In this document: positions 1-5,958 of the stretch, one piece after another
Numbering within the stretch: position 1 is the stretch's first letter
How the letters are laid out: every line of letters starts with the position of its first letter
NCBI GenBank assembly: GCA_030146155.1
Contig: JASLCF010000167.1
Coordinates: 1-7,154 of the forward strand
From: Savagea sp.
GTDB lineage: Bacteria > Bacillota > Bacilli > Bacillales_A > Planococcaceae
Reading direction: 5' to 3'
DNA: 7,154 bases
The notes under the pieces: generated by a model
Databases searched by the model: none
Told to the model about the DNA's origin: nothing
Seen by the model: only the letters and a program-made list of their open reading frames with translations
Program-made: the position numbers and the translations under genes

Positions 1-218
1 TTACTAAATAAACGTTCGTATCATATATGTACTTTTTTTAATGCTGGATAGTTCTTTATGTTATTCAATAATAGAGAAAAAAGGAATAAAATGAATTAAA
101 ATCATACTATTGTATGTGTACACTCGTGATTCGAAATACAATCTCTTTCATTTCAATGTAAATAAACATACACAAGAAAGTCGAAATGAATAGGAATAGA
201 TACAATGGATAAAGGAAA
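1..218. other. AT-rich non-coding leader upstream of alr
   Basis: I see no credible gene in this stretch on either strand. It holds only weak structural signals. There is a short hairpin (CATAC at 103-107 with GTATG at 112-116), a GTGTACAC palindrome at 116-123, and an 8-bp inverted repeat (TTCATTTC at 147-154 with GAAATGAA at 183-190) separated by 28 bases. None matches a riboswitch or T-box that I recognise. It may include the 3' flank of a gene lying before the window. Confidence 0.6.
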
Positions 219-232
219 TGAAAGCGTTTAAA
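219..232 (+). promoter_or_regulatory. Candidate CcpA cre box upstream of the alr promoter
   Basis: The sequence TGAAAGCGTTTAAA matches the cre consensus TGWAANCGNTNWCA at 13 of 14 positions; only the penultimate C is replaced by A. Its centre lies about 49 bases before the predicted transcription start near 275, just upstream of the -35 box. In Bacillus, cre boxes in that position (for example at ackA) are usually activating, while those at or after the promoter repress. Activation here is therefore an inference from position only. Confidence 0.55.
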
Positions 233-239
233 AGAGTGC

Positions 240-268
240 TTTACAAGGGTTTAAGAATATTGTATAAC
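240..268 (+). promoter_or_regulatory. Sigma-A promoter of the alr-AGCS operon
   Basis: A -35 box TTTACA (240-245, 5 of 6 matches to TTGACA) is followed by a 17-bp spacer and a -10 box TATAAC (263-268, 5 of 6 matches to TATAAT). The predicted start is near 275, giving a leader of about 26 bases before the alr start codon. Confidence 0.65.
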
Positions 269-300
269 TAAACATATCCATTGCGAAGGGAGGGCAATTC

Positions 301-1410
301 ATGCACAGACCAACCACAATTATTATTGATCAAACAGCAATTAGTCGGAATATTCAGTCCGTTCGTACTTATTTTGCGACAATCAAACGACCTATCGATA
401 CTTTCATAGCGGTAGTGAAGGCAAATGGTTACGGTCATGGTCTGATTGAAGCTTCAACAGCTGCTATCAATGGAGGTGCAGATTATTTAGGAGTAGCCAC
501 ACTTGATGAAGCTTTAAAGATTAGAGAGCAATATAAAGAGATTCCCATAATCGTATTTGGCCCGACAGAAGTAGAAAGCCTTCAGGCAGCTTCAAACCAT
601 AATATTATTTTGACGATACCTTCTATCCAGTGGCTAGAAGATGTTGTAGATACATATTCAACAATAGCTGCAGAAGTGCATTTGAAAATTGACAGTGGGA
701 TGAATCGGATTGGTATTCGTTCACTAGCTGAAGTAGAAGCATGTAAGCGATTAATTGAACAATGTCAACTCAACTTGACAGGGATTTATACTCATTTTTC
801 GATGGCAGATGATACAAGTAGAGAATACACCGATCATCAGGCTGCTCATTTTATGCAATGTGTTGATGCAATGGACAATGAACAGTTGTTGGTACATGCT
901 GCAAATAGTGCCACGACACTACGTTTTCCAGAGTTTACATTTGATGCTGTTCGATTTGGAATGGGGCTATATGGTGAATCACCATTTGAAGGAGACCAAA
1001 TGTATTTACCTATTTCTTTGAATAGAGCGCTTACTTTAGTTACTAAAGTAGCTGTTGTGAAAGAACTGAAAAAAGGAGATTTGGTAAGCTACGGTGGTAT
1101 TTACCGTGAGAATGAAGGAGGTTGGGTGGCAAGTGTGCCAATTGGTTATGCAGATGGATTACCTAGAAATGCAACTGGGATGGAAGTATTAATTCAGGGA
1201 AAGCGGTATCCCATCGTTGGTAGACTTTGTATGGATCAATTAATGATTAAAGTAGATTCGTCGGTAAAAGCAGGAATGATAGTAACTTTAATGGGGCAAG
1301 ATGGAGATGATCGAATTACTCCAGAAGAGTGGGCGCAAGCTACAGGTACAATTAAAGGAGAAATTTTTGCTCGTCTAAGTCCGCGAATTAATCGTCAACT
1401 CAAGGGATAG
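301..1410 (+). CDS. alr: Alanine racemase (PLP-dependent)
   Basis: This 369-residue cytoplasmic enzyme interconverts L- and D-alanine with pyridoxal phosphate, supplying D-alanine for peptidoglycan or allowing use of D-alanine. The PLP lysine is K40 in VVKANGYGHG. The catalytic tyrosine of the opposite subunit is Y264 in VSYGG, the second conserved Tyr is Y283 in PIGYADG, and R218 in AVRFGMGLYG contacts the PLP pyridine nitrogen. K129 and R136 keep the positions of the carbamylated lysine and substrate arginine of Geobacillus Alr, in KIDSGMNRIG; N135 stands where that enzyme has Gly. The order is N-terminal barrel, then beta domain, with CMDQ at 310-313. The length is normal. The ATG at 301 follows AAGGGAGGG (286-294) by 6 bases. 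An AGCS transporter follows in the same apparent operon. The alr-ndoAI-ndoA order of Bacillus subtilis is absent, so this could be a second, transport-linked racemase in its host; that cannot be settled from the window. Confidence 0.96.
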   Translation: MHRPTTIIIDQTAISRNIQSVRTYFATIKRPIDTFIAVVKANGYGHGLIEASTAAINGGADYLGVATLDEALKIREQYKEIPIIVFGPTEVESLQAASNHNIILTIPSIQWLEDVVDTYSTIAAEVHLKIDSGMNRIGIRSLAEVEACKRLIEQCQLNLTGIYTHFSMADDTSREYTDHQAAHFMQCVDAMDNEQLLVHAANSATTLRFPEFTFDAVRFGMGLYGESPFEGDQMYLPISLNRALTLVTKVAVVKELKKGDLVSYGGIYRENEGGWVASVPIGYADGLPRNATGMEVLIQGKRYPIVGRLCMDQLMIKVDSSVKAGMIVTLMGQDGDDRITPEEWAQATGTIKGEIFARLSPRINRQLKG

Positions 1411-1424
1411 ATAAAATGAATGAT

Positions 1425-1432
1425 AAAGGGGA
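1425..1432 (+). promoter_or_regulatory. Ribosome binding site deciding the first AGCS start
   Basis: AAAGGGGA lies 8 bases before the ATG at 1441. An upstream in-frame ATG at 1420 would add seven residues, but it has only a distant AAGGGA motif at 12 bases. The paralogue at 3255 begins with the equivalent MIEWIT, which supports 1441. Confidence 0.75.
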
Positions 1433-1440
1433 ATGAACAA

Positions 1441-2814
1441 ATGGTAGAGTGGATTACGAAAATTTCTGACTGGTTATGGGGAATGCCTATGATCGTCATT
1501 TTAGTTTTAGGTGGTTTATATTTAACAGTTCAACTTGGTTTTTTCCAAGTTATAAGGTTGCCACATATATTAGGTCAAACGTTAATGAAATTGTTTTCGA
1601 AAGATCAAAACAAAGGGGAAGGAACATTAACACCACTTCAAGCGACGACGAGTGCTTTAGCTTCTACTTTAGGGGCCGCTAACTTAGTAGGTGTACCCGT
1701 TGCAATTGCTTTAGGTGGGCCAGGAGCTATCTTCTGGATGTGGTTAGTTGCATTTTTTGGTATTTCAACAAAGTATTCTGAAGTTGTATTAGGGATGAAA
1801 TATCGTGAGAAAAATTCAAAAGGTGAATATGTCGGGGGGCCGATGTACTATATCAAAAAAGGATTAGGTTGGAAAAAAGTAGCTTGGTTATTTGCATTTT
1901 TCTTAATGATAGAAATCGTTGCGAGTATCATGGTTCAGTCGAACTCTATTGCGATTTCTGTTTCAGAATCATTTTCCATCTCAAAAGTTACAGCCGGTAT
2001 CATTTTAGCGGGTCTAACTGTTGCGGCATTATATGGTGGTATTAAGTCTATTGGAAAAGTAACTGAAAAGGTTATTCCTTTATTTGTTTTAGGTTATCTC
2101 ATTACTGGTGGTATTGTATTAGCTTATAACTTTAGTGCAGTGCCTGAAGCATTCGGTTTGATTTTTAAACATGCTTTTGTTCCTATGTCAGCTGTTGGAG
2201 GATTTGTTGGGGCTGGAATTGCTGAGGCTATTCGTTGGGGGTTAGCACGTGGACTTTATTCTAACGAAGCAGGAATGGGAACTGCGCCTATCGCACATGC
2301 GACTGCGAATAATGTGCACCCTGCAAGACAAGGTTTATGGGGAGCATTTGAAGTTATTATTGACACAATGGTCGTTTCTACAATGACTGCATTAATTGTT
2401 ATCAGTAGTGGTGCATGGAAAGCGGTAGGTCCTGATCAAGCTGCAAATATGGTTAAGGTAGCATTTACACCTGTATTTGGTGAGACATTCTCAAGCATTT
2501 TTGTTACAGCACTTATTTTTATTCTTGTGATGACGACCGTATTAGTGATTACATTCTATGGTGAAAAACAAGCGGAGTTTTTATTCGGCACTAATTTCTC
2601 TTACGTCATGCGTGTTGTATATATTGCGGCGATTGTCATCGGAGCTGTCGGCGGACTTCAGTTAATTTGGAAATTCTTAGATTTACTATTAGCTTTTGTT
2701 GTTATTCCAAATATGATTGCAGTGTTATTCCTAAGTAAAGAAGTACGAGAAATTACTAAAGATTACTTTGATCATTTTTTAAAGAAAGAAAAAGCAACTT
2801 CAAAGACAAAATAA
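1441..2814 (+). CDS. AGCS family sodium:alanine/glycine symporter (paralogue 1)
   Basis: This 457-residue membrane protein belongs to the alanine or glycine:cation symporter family, which imports Ala/Gly with Na+ across the cytoplasmic membrane. It shows the family signature GGPGAIFWMWLVAFFG at residues 92-107 and the strongly conserved stretch from E262 through NEAGMGTAP (N275 onward). About ten to eleven hydrophobic segments fill the chain, and the tail is lysine-rich. The length is typical. It begins 30 bases after the alr stop with no visible promoter of its own, so co-transcription is likely. Some family members take both L- and D-alanine (known for the Methanococcus AgcS), which would fit a racemase partner; the substrate here is inferred. 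A strong terminator follows. By eye roughly three quarters of residues match paralogue 2, without gaps until the C-terminal tail. Confidence 0.94.
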   Translation: MVEWITKISDWLWGMPMIVILVLGGLYLTVQLGFFQVIRLPHILGQTLMKLFSKDQNKGEGTLTPLQATTSALASTLGAANLVGVPVAIALGGPGAIFWMWLVAFFGISTKYSEVVLGMKYREKNSKGEYVGGPMYYIKKGLGWKKVAWLFAFFLMIEIVASIMVQSNSIAISVSESFSISKVTAGIILAGLTVAALYGGIKSIGKVTEKVIPLFVLGYLITGGIVLAYNFSAVPEAFGLIFKHAFVPMSAVGGFVGAGIAEAIRWGLARGLYSNEAGMGTAPIAHATANNVHPARQGLWGAFEVIIDTMVVSTMTALIVISSGAWKAVGPDQAANMVKVAFTPVFGETFSSIFVTALIFILVMTTVLVITFYGEKQAEFLFGTNFSYVMRVVYIAAIVIGAVGGLQLIWKFLDLLLAFVVIPNMIAVLFLSKEVREITKDYFDHFLKKEKATSKTK

Positions 2815-2837
2815 GTTTTCTAATAATGAGACAACAT

Positions 2838-2881
2838 AAAAGATGTGTAACCCTTTTTTGACGAAGGGTTACACATCTTTT
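2838..2881 (+). terminator. Strong intrinsic terminator after the alr-AGCS operon
   Basis: An 18-bp perfect inverted repeat pairs 2838-2855 with 2864-2881 around an 8-base loop, and T residues continue to 2884. The stem contains GATGTGTAACCC. It lies between convergent genes, so it can also serve the minus-strand gene at 2915-3094. On that strand the stem ends in four T residues followed by a poorer U-tract. Confidence 0.93.
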
Positions 2882-2914
2882 TTTGAATCATTGTATTGGA
2901 TTTACATCATCAAT

Positions 2915-3094
2915 TTAATCATCTGTTCTTTTCGGTTGATCGGTAGAACGTTTAGGCACAACACCTCTTGCATTCCCATCTTTTGCAAAGCCTTTTTTAG
3001 GTTGTACACGTTCAGGTGTCGGCTGTTCCTTTTGTTCTTTTCGTAAAGCTTGTTCTTTTTTCGTTGGATTTTCTTTGTCTGCATGGTTTGTCAT
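2915..3094 (-). CDS. Small hydrophilic basic protein of unknown function
   Basis: I do not recognise this 59-residue protein (MTNHADKENPTKK...PKRTDD). It has ten Lys, five Arg, five Asp, five Glu and six Pro. It has no Cys, Trp or Tyr, a single Phe, and no hydrophobic segment. It is probably disordered, cytoplasmic, and nucleic-acid- or stress-associated at most by analogy. The gene looks real because the ATG at 3094 is preceded by a textbook AGGAGGTG at a 6-base spacing. A GTG at 3103 would extend the frame, but it lies inside that binding site. A sigma-B-like promoter candidate sits about 30 bases upstream, and the gene ends facing the shared terminator. Small spore or general-stress proteins of Bacillales often have this composition; no function is claimed. 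Confidence 0.75.
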   Translation of the reverse strand: MTNHADKENPTKKEQALRKEQKEQPTPERVQPKKGFAKDGNARGVVPKRSTDQPKRTDD

Positions 3095-3100
3095 TCTATT

Positions 3101-3108
3101 CACCTCCT
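3101..3108 (-). promoter_or_regulatory. Consensus ribosome binding site of the small minus-strand gene
   Basis: Read on the minus strand this is AGGAGGTG, ending 6 bases before the ATG at 3094. It is one of the best Shine-Dalgarno matches in the window, and it fixes both the reality of the gene and its start. Confidence 0.85.
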
Positions 3109-3131
3109 GATGTTTTGCTTCTGTTGACTCT

Positions 3132-3156
3132 ATACCCCAAATGAATCATTTCAATC
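3132..3156 (-). promoter_or_regulatory. Sigma-B-like promoter candidate for the small minus-strand gene
   Basis: On the minus strand, GATTGA (3156-3151) is followed by 13 bases and a perfect GGGTAT (3137-3132). The sigma-B consensus is GTTTAA-N12-15-GGGTAT, so the -10 matches 6 of 6 and the -35 matches 4 of 6. The start would be near 3125, about 31 bases before the ATG. No well-spaced sigma-A alternative is seen: TTGAAA and TATAGA are only 14 bases apart. Confidence 0.4.
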
Positions 3157-3165
3157 TTTAGATAT

Positions 3166-3190
3166 GTTTGAAGGAATCGACCTAGGGTAT
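3166..3190 (+). promoter_or_regulatory. Sigma-B-like promoter candidate for the second AGCS gene
   Basis: GTTTGA (3166-3171) is followed by 13 bases and GGGTAT (3185-3190). This matches the sigma-B consensus GTTTAA-N12-15-GGGTAT at 11 of 12 positions. The predicted start is near 3197, about 58 bases before the GTG at 3255. No convincing sigma-A pair was found in the same stretch. Whether the host has sigma-B cannot be seen here. Confidence 0.5.
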
Positions 3191-3207
3191 GGGAAGTATA
3201 GAAAAGA

Positions 3208-3221
3208 AGTAAGCGTTTACA
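3208..3221 (+). promoter_or_regulatory. CcpA cre box upstream of the second AGCS gene
   Basis: AGTAAGCGTTTACA matches the cre consensus TGWAANCGNTNWCA at 13 of 14 positions; only the first T differs. It is partly palindromic (GTAA-CG-TTAC). It lies just after the predicted transcription start and 33 bases before the start codon. That is the usual place for CcpA repression by blocking initiation or elongation. Confidence 0.65.
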
Positions 3222-3254
3222 TTTCGCTTTCTACTTAAAAGAAAGGGTGTTTTT

Positions 3255-4616
3255 GTGATTGAATGGATTACCATGATTTCAGACTGGATTTGGGGCATAC
3301 CGATGATTGGTTTGCTCGTGCTTGGAGGACTCTATTTAACAATTCAACTCGGTTTTATGCAAGTTGTTCGTTTACCTCACTTGTTGAAACATACGTTCAT
3401 GCAACTCTTTAAAAAACAGAGTGACAGTGGAGAAGGGACAGTCAGCCCCTTACAAGCTACGACGAGTGCGTTAGCCTCTACCCTGGGTGCTTCTAATATT
3501 GTAGGTGTACCTGTCGCGATTGCTTTAGGAGGACCAGGTGCCGTTTTTTGGATGTGGGTGGTCGCATTTTTCGGCATGGCAACGAAATATTCTGAAGTAG
3601 TATTGGGTATGAAATATCGAGAAAAAAATGCAAAAGGTGATTATGTCGGCGGTCCGATGTACTATATTAAGAAAGGATTAGGGTGGGATAAAGTCGCTTG
3701 GTTTTTTGCATTTATTTTGATGATTGAAATTATTCCAAGTTTGATGGTCCAATCCAATTCAGTGGCGATTACCTTATATGAATCTTTTGCGATTTCTAAA
3801 GTGCTTGCTGGATTAGTGATAGCCGGTATAACTGTGGTTGTATTATATGGAGGCATTCAGTCGATTGGGAAAGCTACTGAAAAAATTATTCCTTTATTTG
3901 TTGGAGCATACTTGTTAACTGGCGGAATTGTCATCTTCTCGCATATAGATCAAGTGCCTCATGCATTCGGTTTGATTTTCCAACATGCATTTGTGCCTGT
4001 GTCAGCTATAGGTGGATTCGTTGGAGCTGGGATTGCTGAGGCCATTCGATGGGGATTAGCGAGAGGGCTTTATTCCAATGAAGCAGGAATGGGGACTGCG
4101 CCAATTGCACATGCTGCTGCGAAAAATGTTCACCCCTCTCGTCAAGGCTTTTGGGGAGCATTTGAAGTCATTATTGACACAATGGTTGTCTCTACAATTA
4201 CAGCGTTAATTGTCATCAGTAGTGGGGCATGGCAAGTAGTAGGGCCAGATGAGGCAGCCAATATGGTGACTACAGCATTTGCTGAAGTGTTCGGCATGCA
4301 ATTTTCATCTATCTTTGTGTCGAGCTTAATTTTTATTTTAGTCATCACTACGGTCTTGGTCGTTGTTTATTATGGAGAAAAGCAAGCAGAGTTTTTATTT
4401 GGCTATGGCTTTTCACAAGTGATGCGAGTGGTGTATATGATAGCGATTGTGTTAGGGGCAGTCGGAGGTTTGCAATTGATTTGGAACTTCCTCGACTTAT
4501 TGTTAGCCTTCGTCGTTTTACCGAATATGATTGCTGTCCTATTCTTAAGCAAAGAGGTAAGGGCAACTACAAAAGATTACTTCGACCGTTTTCTAAAAGA
4601 AGAACAACAAAAATAA
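3255..4616 (+). CDS. AGCS family sodium:alanine/glycine symporter (paralogue 2)
   Basis: This 453-residue polytopic membrane protein is the close paralogue of the gene at 1441 and should likewise import alanine or glycine with Na+. The signature GGPGAVFWMWVVAFFG at residues 92-107 and the NEAGMGTAPIAHA stretch are conserved at the same positions. The start is GTG, preceded by AAAGAAAGGG with a 7-base gap. Its opening MIEWITMISDW matches paralogue 1, which supports this start. Differences from paralogue 1 are scattered and mostly conservative, for example around residues 168-186 and 230-236. Synonymous codons have also diverged, so the duplication does not look recent. It has its own control region with a cre box and a sigma-B-like promoter, and its own terminator, unlike paralogue 1. 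A difference in substrate (Ala, Gly or D-Ala) is possible but not visible. Confidence 0.94.
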   Translation: MIEWITMISDWIWGIPMIGLLVLGGLYLTIQLGFMQVVRLPHLLKHTFMQLFKKQSDSGEGTVSPLQATTSALASTLGASNIVGVPVAIALGGPGAVFWMWVVAFFGMATKYSEVVLGMKYREKNAKGDYVGGPMYYIKKGLGWDKVAWFFAFILMIEIIPSLMVQSNSVAITLYESFAISKVLAGLVIAGITVVVLYGGIQSIGKATEKIIPLFVGAYLLTGGIVIFSHIDQVPHAFGLIFQHAFVPVSAIGGFVGAGIAEAIRWGLARGLYSNEAGMGTAPIAHAAAKNVHPSRQGFWGAFEVIIDTMVVSTITALIVISSGAWQVVGPDEAANMVTTAFAEVFGMQFSSIFVSSLIFILVITTVLVVVYYGEKQAEFLFGYGFSQVMRVVYMIAIVLGAVGGLQLIWNFLDLLLAFVVLPNMIAVLFLSKEVRATTKDYFDRFLKEEQQK

Positions 4617-4624
4617 TACTAAAC

Positions 4625-4659
4625 CATACCTTCTGCATTGTCGGAAGGTATGTTCTTTT
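4625..4659 (+). terminator. Intrinsic terminator after the second AGCS gene
   Basis: CATACCTTC (4625-4633) pairs perfectly with GAAGGTATG (4644-4652) around a 10-base loop, followed by the T-rich TTCTTTT. It begins 8 bases after the AGCS stop codon. Confidence 0.85.
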
Positions 4660-4666
4660 ATATAAT
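4638..4666 (+). promoter_or_regulatory. Sigma-A-like promoter overlapping the terminator
   Basis: A perfect -10 box TATAAT (4661-4666) lies 17 bases after TTGTCG (4638-4643, 4 of 6 matches to TTGACA). The -35 box is in the loop of the preceding terminator and the spacer covers its 3' arm. The predicted start near 4673 would give a leader of about 28 bases to the GNAT gene. Confidence 0.55.
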
Positions 4667-4700
4667 GGAAGAATCATTCGAACTGACGGAGGAGGTTGCA

Positions 4701-5153
4701 ATGGAAAGAATCACAGCAAGAGACGTCATCCCCATTCTACATGCTGCTTTTGCACGTTATGAGACTGACCCGATTCCCTCCAGTGCCTTACAGGAAACTG
4801 TGGAGAGCGTTCAGGCTTCTGAGGCAAATGGTGCACTTTGGTTGGGATGGAAGCAAATGAATCAAGTGATTGCAGTTGTACGTTACGATCAACATGCAAC
4901 AGAGGCTATTTTTTCTCGACTAGCTGTTCATCCTGACTATCAACAACAAGGAATCGCTAGTCAGTGTTTAGTTTGGCTCGAACAGTTTGCCCGTTCTCGA
5001 GGTGTCGTGCTGATGCAAGCAAAAGTGCGAGCGTCAGAACCTGATAATCTTGCGTTCTATCAGAGAAGAGGCTACGTCATTGTTAGTCATGAAATAACAA
5101 TCAATGGGAATGGACATGCGGTAAAAACAATTTCCATTGCAAAACAATTGTAA
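4701..5153 (+). CDS. GNAT family N-acetyltransferase
   Basis: This 150-residue cytoplasmic protein has the GNAT fold, which moves an acetyl group from acetyl-CoA to an amine. Motif A is visible as LAVHPDYQQQGIAS (residues 74-87), with the acetyl-CoA pyrophosphate loop Q81-x-x-G84-x-A86. Motif B is N116 with AFYQRRGY (118-125). The substrate cannot be told; the N-terminal part is not diagnostic. The ATG at 4701 has GGAGGAGGT 4 bases upstream (4688-4696). Earlier in-frame starts (ATG at 4665, TTG at 4638) fall in the promoter or terminator and lack a binding site. It is the first gene of a probable three-gene operon, 25 bases before the DUF5713-like gene. Confidence 0.87.
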   Translation: MERITARDVIPILHAAFARYETDPIPSSALQETVESVQASEANGALWLGWKQMNQVIAVVRYDQHATEAIFSRLAVHPDYQQQGIASQCLVWLEQFARSRGVVLMQAKVRASEPDNLAFYQRRGYVIVSHEITINGNGHAVKTISIAKQL

Positions 5154-5178
5154 CGATAAAATCAAAAGGAGATGGCAA

Positions 5179-5493
5179 ATGAGTACCATCAAATATGTAG
5201 AAGATATGTATCGCGACGACTATTACCCAACCGTTCTAGTGGATCGTGTGAAAAACTTATTGGAACAAGTCGAAGCGGTTTTAAAAACAGGAGAAACAGA
5301 TGAACAGCTTATTCAACAAGCCTTTGACCAGGCAGTTATGGGCATCAATGATTTAGCAGAAGCATTTGATGAACAGGGAAGCGAAATTGAGACGGTGGCT
5401 AGGGAATCTATTGCAGAAACGGTATTTCAAATGATTGATGAATACAACATTCAAACAGATATTGAAGAATTACTAAGAGAAAGAGATTGGTAG
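5179..5493 (+). CDS. DUF5713-like protein of unknown function
   Basis: This 104-residue acidic, soluble, largely helical protein resembles, from memory, the DUF5713 family. The recognisable parts are an N-terminal MYRDDYYPTVLVDRVK segment, a central NDLAEAFDEQGSEIETVARESIAE segment, and a C-terminal DIEELLRERDW ending. The function of the family is not known to me. There is no signal peptide or membrane segment. The start at ATG 5179 follows AAAGGAGAT (5165-5173) by 5 bases. An upstream in-frame TTG at 5137 lies inside the preceding gene and is not favoured. It sits between the GNAT and Fra genes with gaps of 25 and 10 bases, so it is almost certainly co-transcribed with both. Confidence 0.75.
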   Translation: MSTIKYVEDMYRDDYYPTVLVDRVKNLLEQVEAVLKTGETDEQLIQQAFDQAVMGINDLAEAFDEQGSEIETVARESIAETVFQMIDEYNIQTDIEELLRERDW

Positions 5494-5503
5494 GGGGAGA
5501 CGT

Positions 5504-5875
5504 ATGATTAAAGAATTTGAAGCATTTATCGAAAAGATTGAACCTGAAGCACATCAAGAGCGGATGCGTGAGGTCTTACAATGGGTAATTGACACGTATC
5601 CTACTTTAGAGCAAGCCTATAAATGGAATCAACCGATGTTTACCGATCACGGTACATTTATTATAGGATTTAGCGTGGCGAAACATCACTTTTCCATTGC
5701 TAACGAAAAGAAAGCATTAGATTTGTTTACACAAGAAATTGCAGAACGAGGGTATGATTATGGAAAAATGCTCTGGAAAATCAAATTTGACCAAGAGGTA
5801 GATTATGATTTATTAGGACGAATGATTGACTATAACATGGAAGACAAGGCCGATTACACCAAATTTTGGCGATAA
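5504..5875 (+). CDS. fra: DUF1801 protein, YdhG/Fra-type frataxin-like iron chaperone
   Basis: This 123-residue cytoplasmic protein matches the DUF1801 family and closely resembles Bacillus subtilis YdhG (Fra), described as a frataxin-like protein that supplies iron for Fe-S cluster and haem assembly. The diagnostic block is KWNQPMFTDHGTFIIGF from K40, followed by AKHHFSIANE, and the protein ends in YTKFWR. Acidic residues are spread over both ends, as expected for weak iron binding, but no defined metal site can be read. The length is usual for the family. The ATG at 5504 follows GGGGGAGA (5493-5500), which overlaps the stop of the previous gene, so translational coupling is plausible. The iron role is transferred by homology and not shown here; the family also includes members of unknown function. 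Confidence 0.82.
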   Translation: MIKEFEAFIEKIEPEAHQERMREVLQWVIDTYPTLEQAYKWNQPMFTDHGTFIIGFSVAKHHFSIANEKKALDLFTQEIAERGYDYGKMLWKIKFDQEVDYDLLGRMIDYNMEDKADYTKFWR

Positions 5876-5958
5876 CGATAAAGGAAAAGCACAATAATAA
5901 ATATATGATAAACATATCAAATGTATAGAAAATAGATATTTTACGTTCATTCATTCAT
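5876..5958. other. AT-rich gap before the peptidase gene
   Basis: This gap holds a short inverted repeat TGATA-AACA-TATCA (5906-5919) and three tandem TTCA units (5947-5958). A TATGAT box at 5904-5909 has no matching -35 box. I see no convincing promoter. Confidence 0.45.

Noticed and set aside
103..190. Riboswitch, T-box or other structured leader upstream of alr
   Set aside because: Only short hairpins are present. There is no T-box sequence, no conserved riboswitch core and no terminator/antiterminator pair, and the predicted promoter at 240-268 lies downstream of them.
1420..1440. Upstream ATG start for the first AGCS gene
   Set aside because: It would overlap the good binding site at 1425-1432, and the added residues have no counterpart in the paralogue, which begins at the equivalent of 1441.
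2843..3046. Plus-strand frame opposite the small gene
   Set aside because: It starts inside the terminator stem, has no binding site, and its Phe/Leu/Cys-rich product is the antisense of a Lys/Glu-rich gene.
2902..3084. Second minus-strand frame over the small gene
   Set aside because: It overlaps the 2915-3094 gene in another frame, with no binding site before its start. The frame with AGGAGGTG is preferred.
4348..4566. Minus-strand frames inside the second AGCS gene (also 3377-3577, 3662-3856, 4142-4348)
   Set aside because: They lie wholly within a clearly conserved membrane protein gene, lack binding sites, and are antisense shadows.
4481..4762. Plus-strand frame spanning the AGCS end and GNAT start
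   Set aside because: It crosses a terminator and a promoter and overlaps two well-supported genes in other frames.
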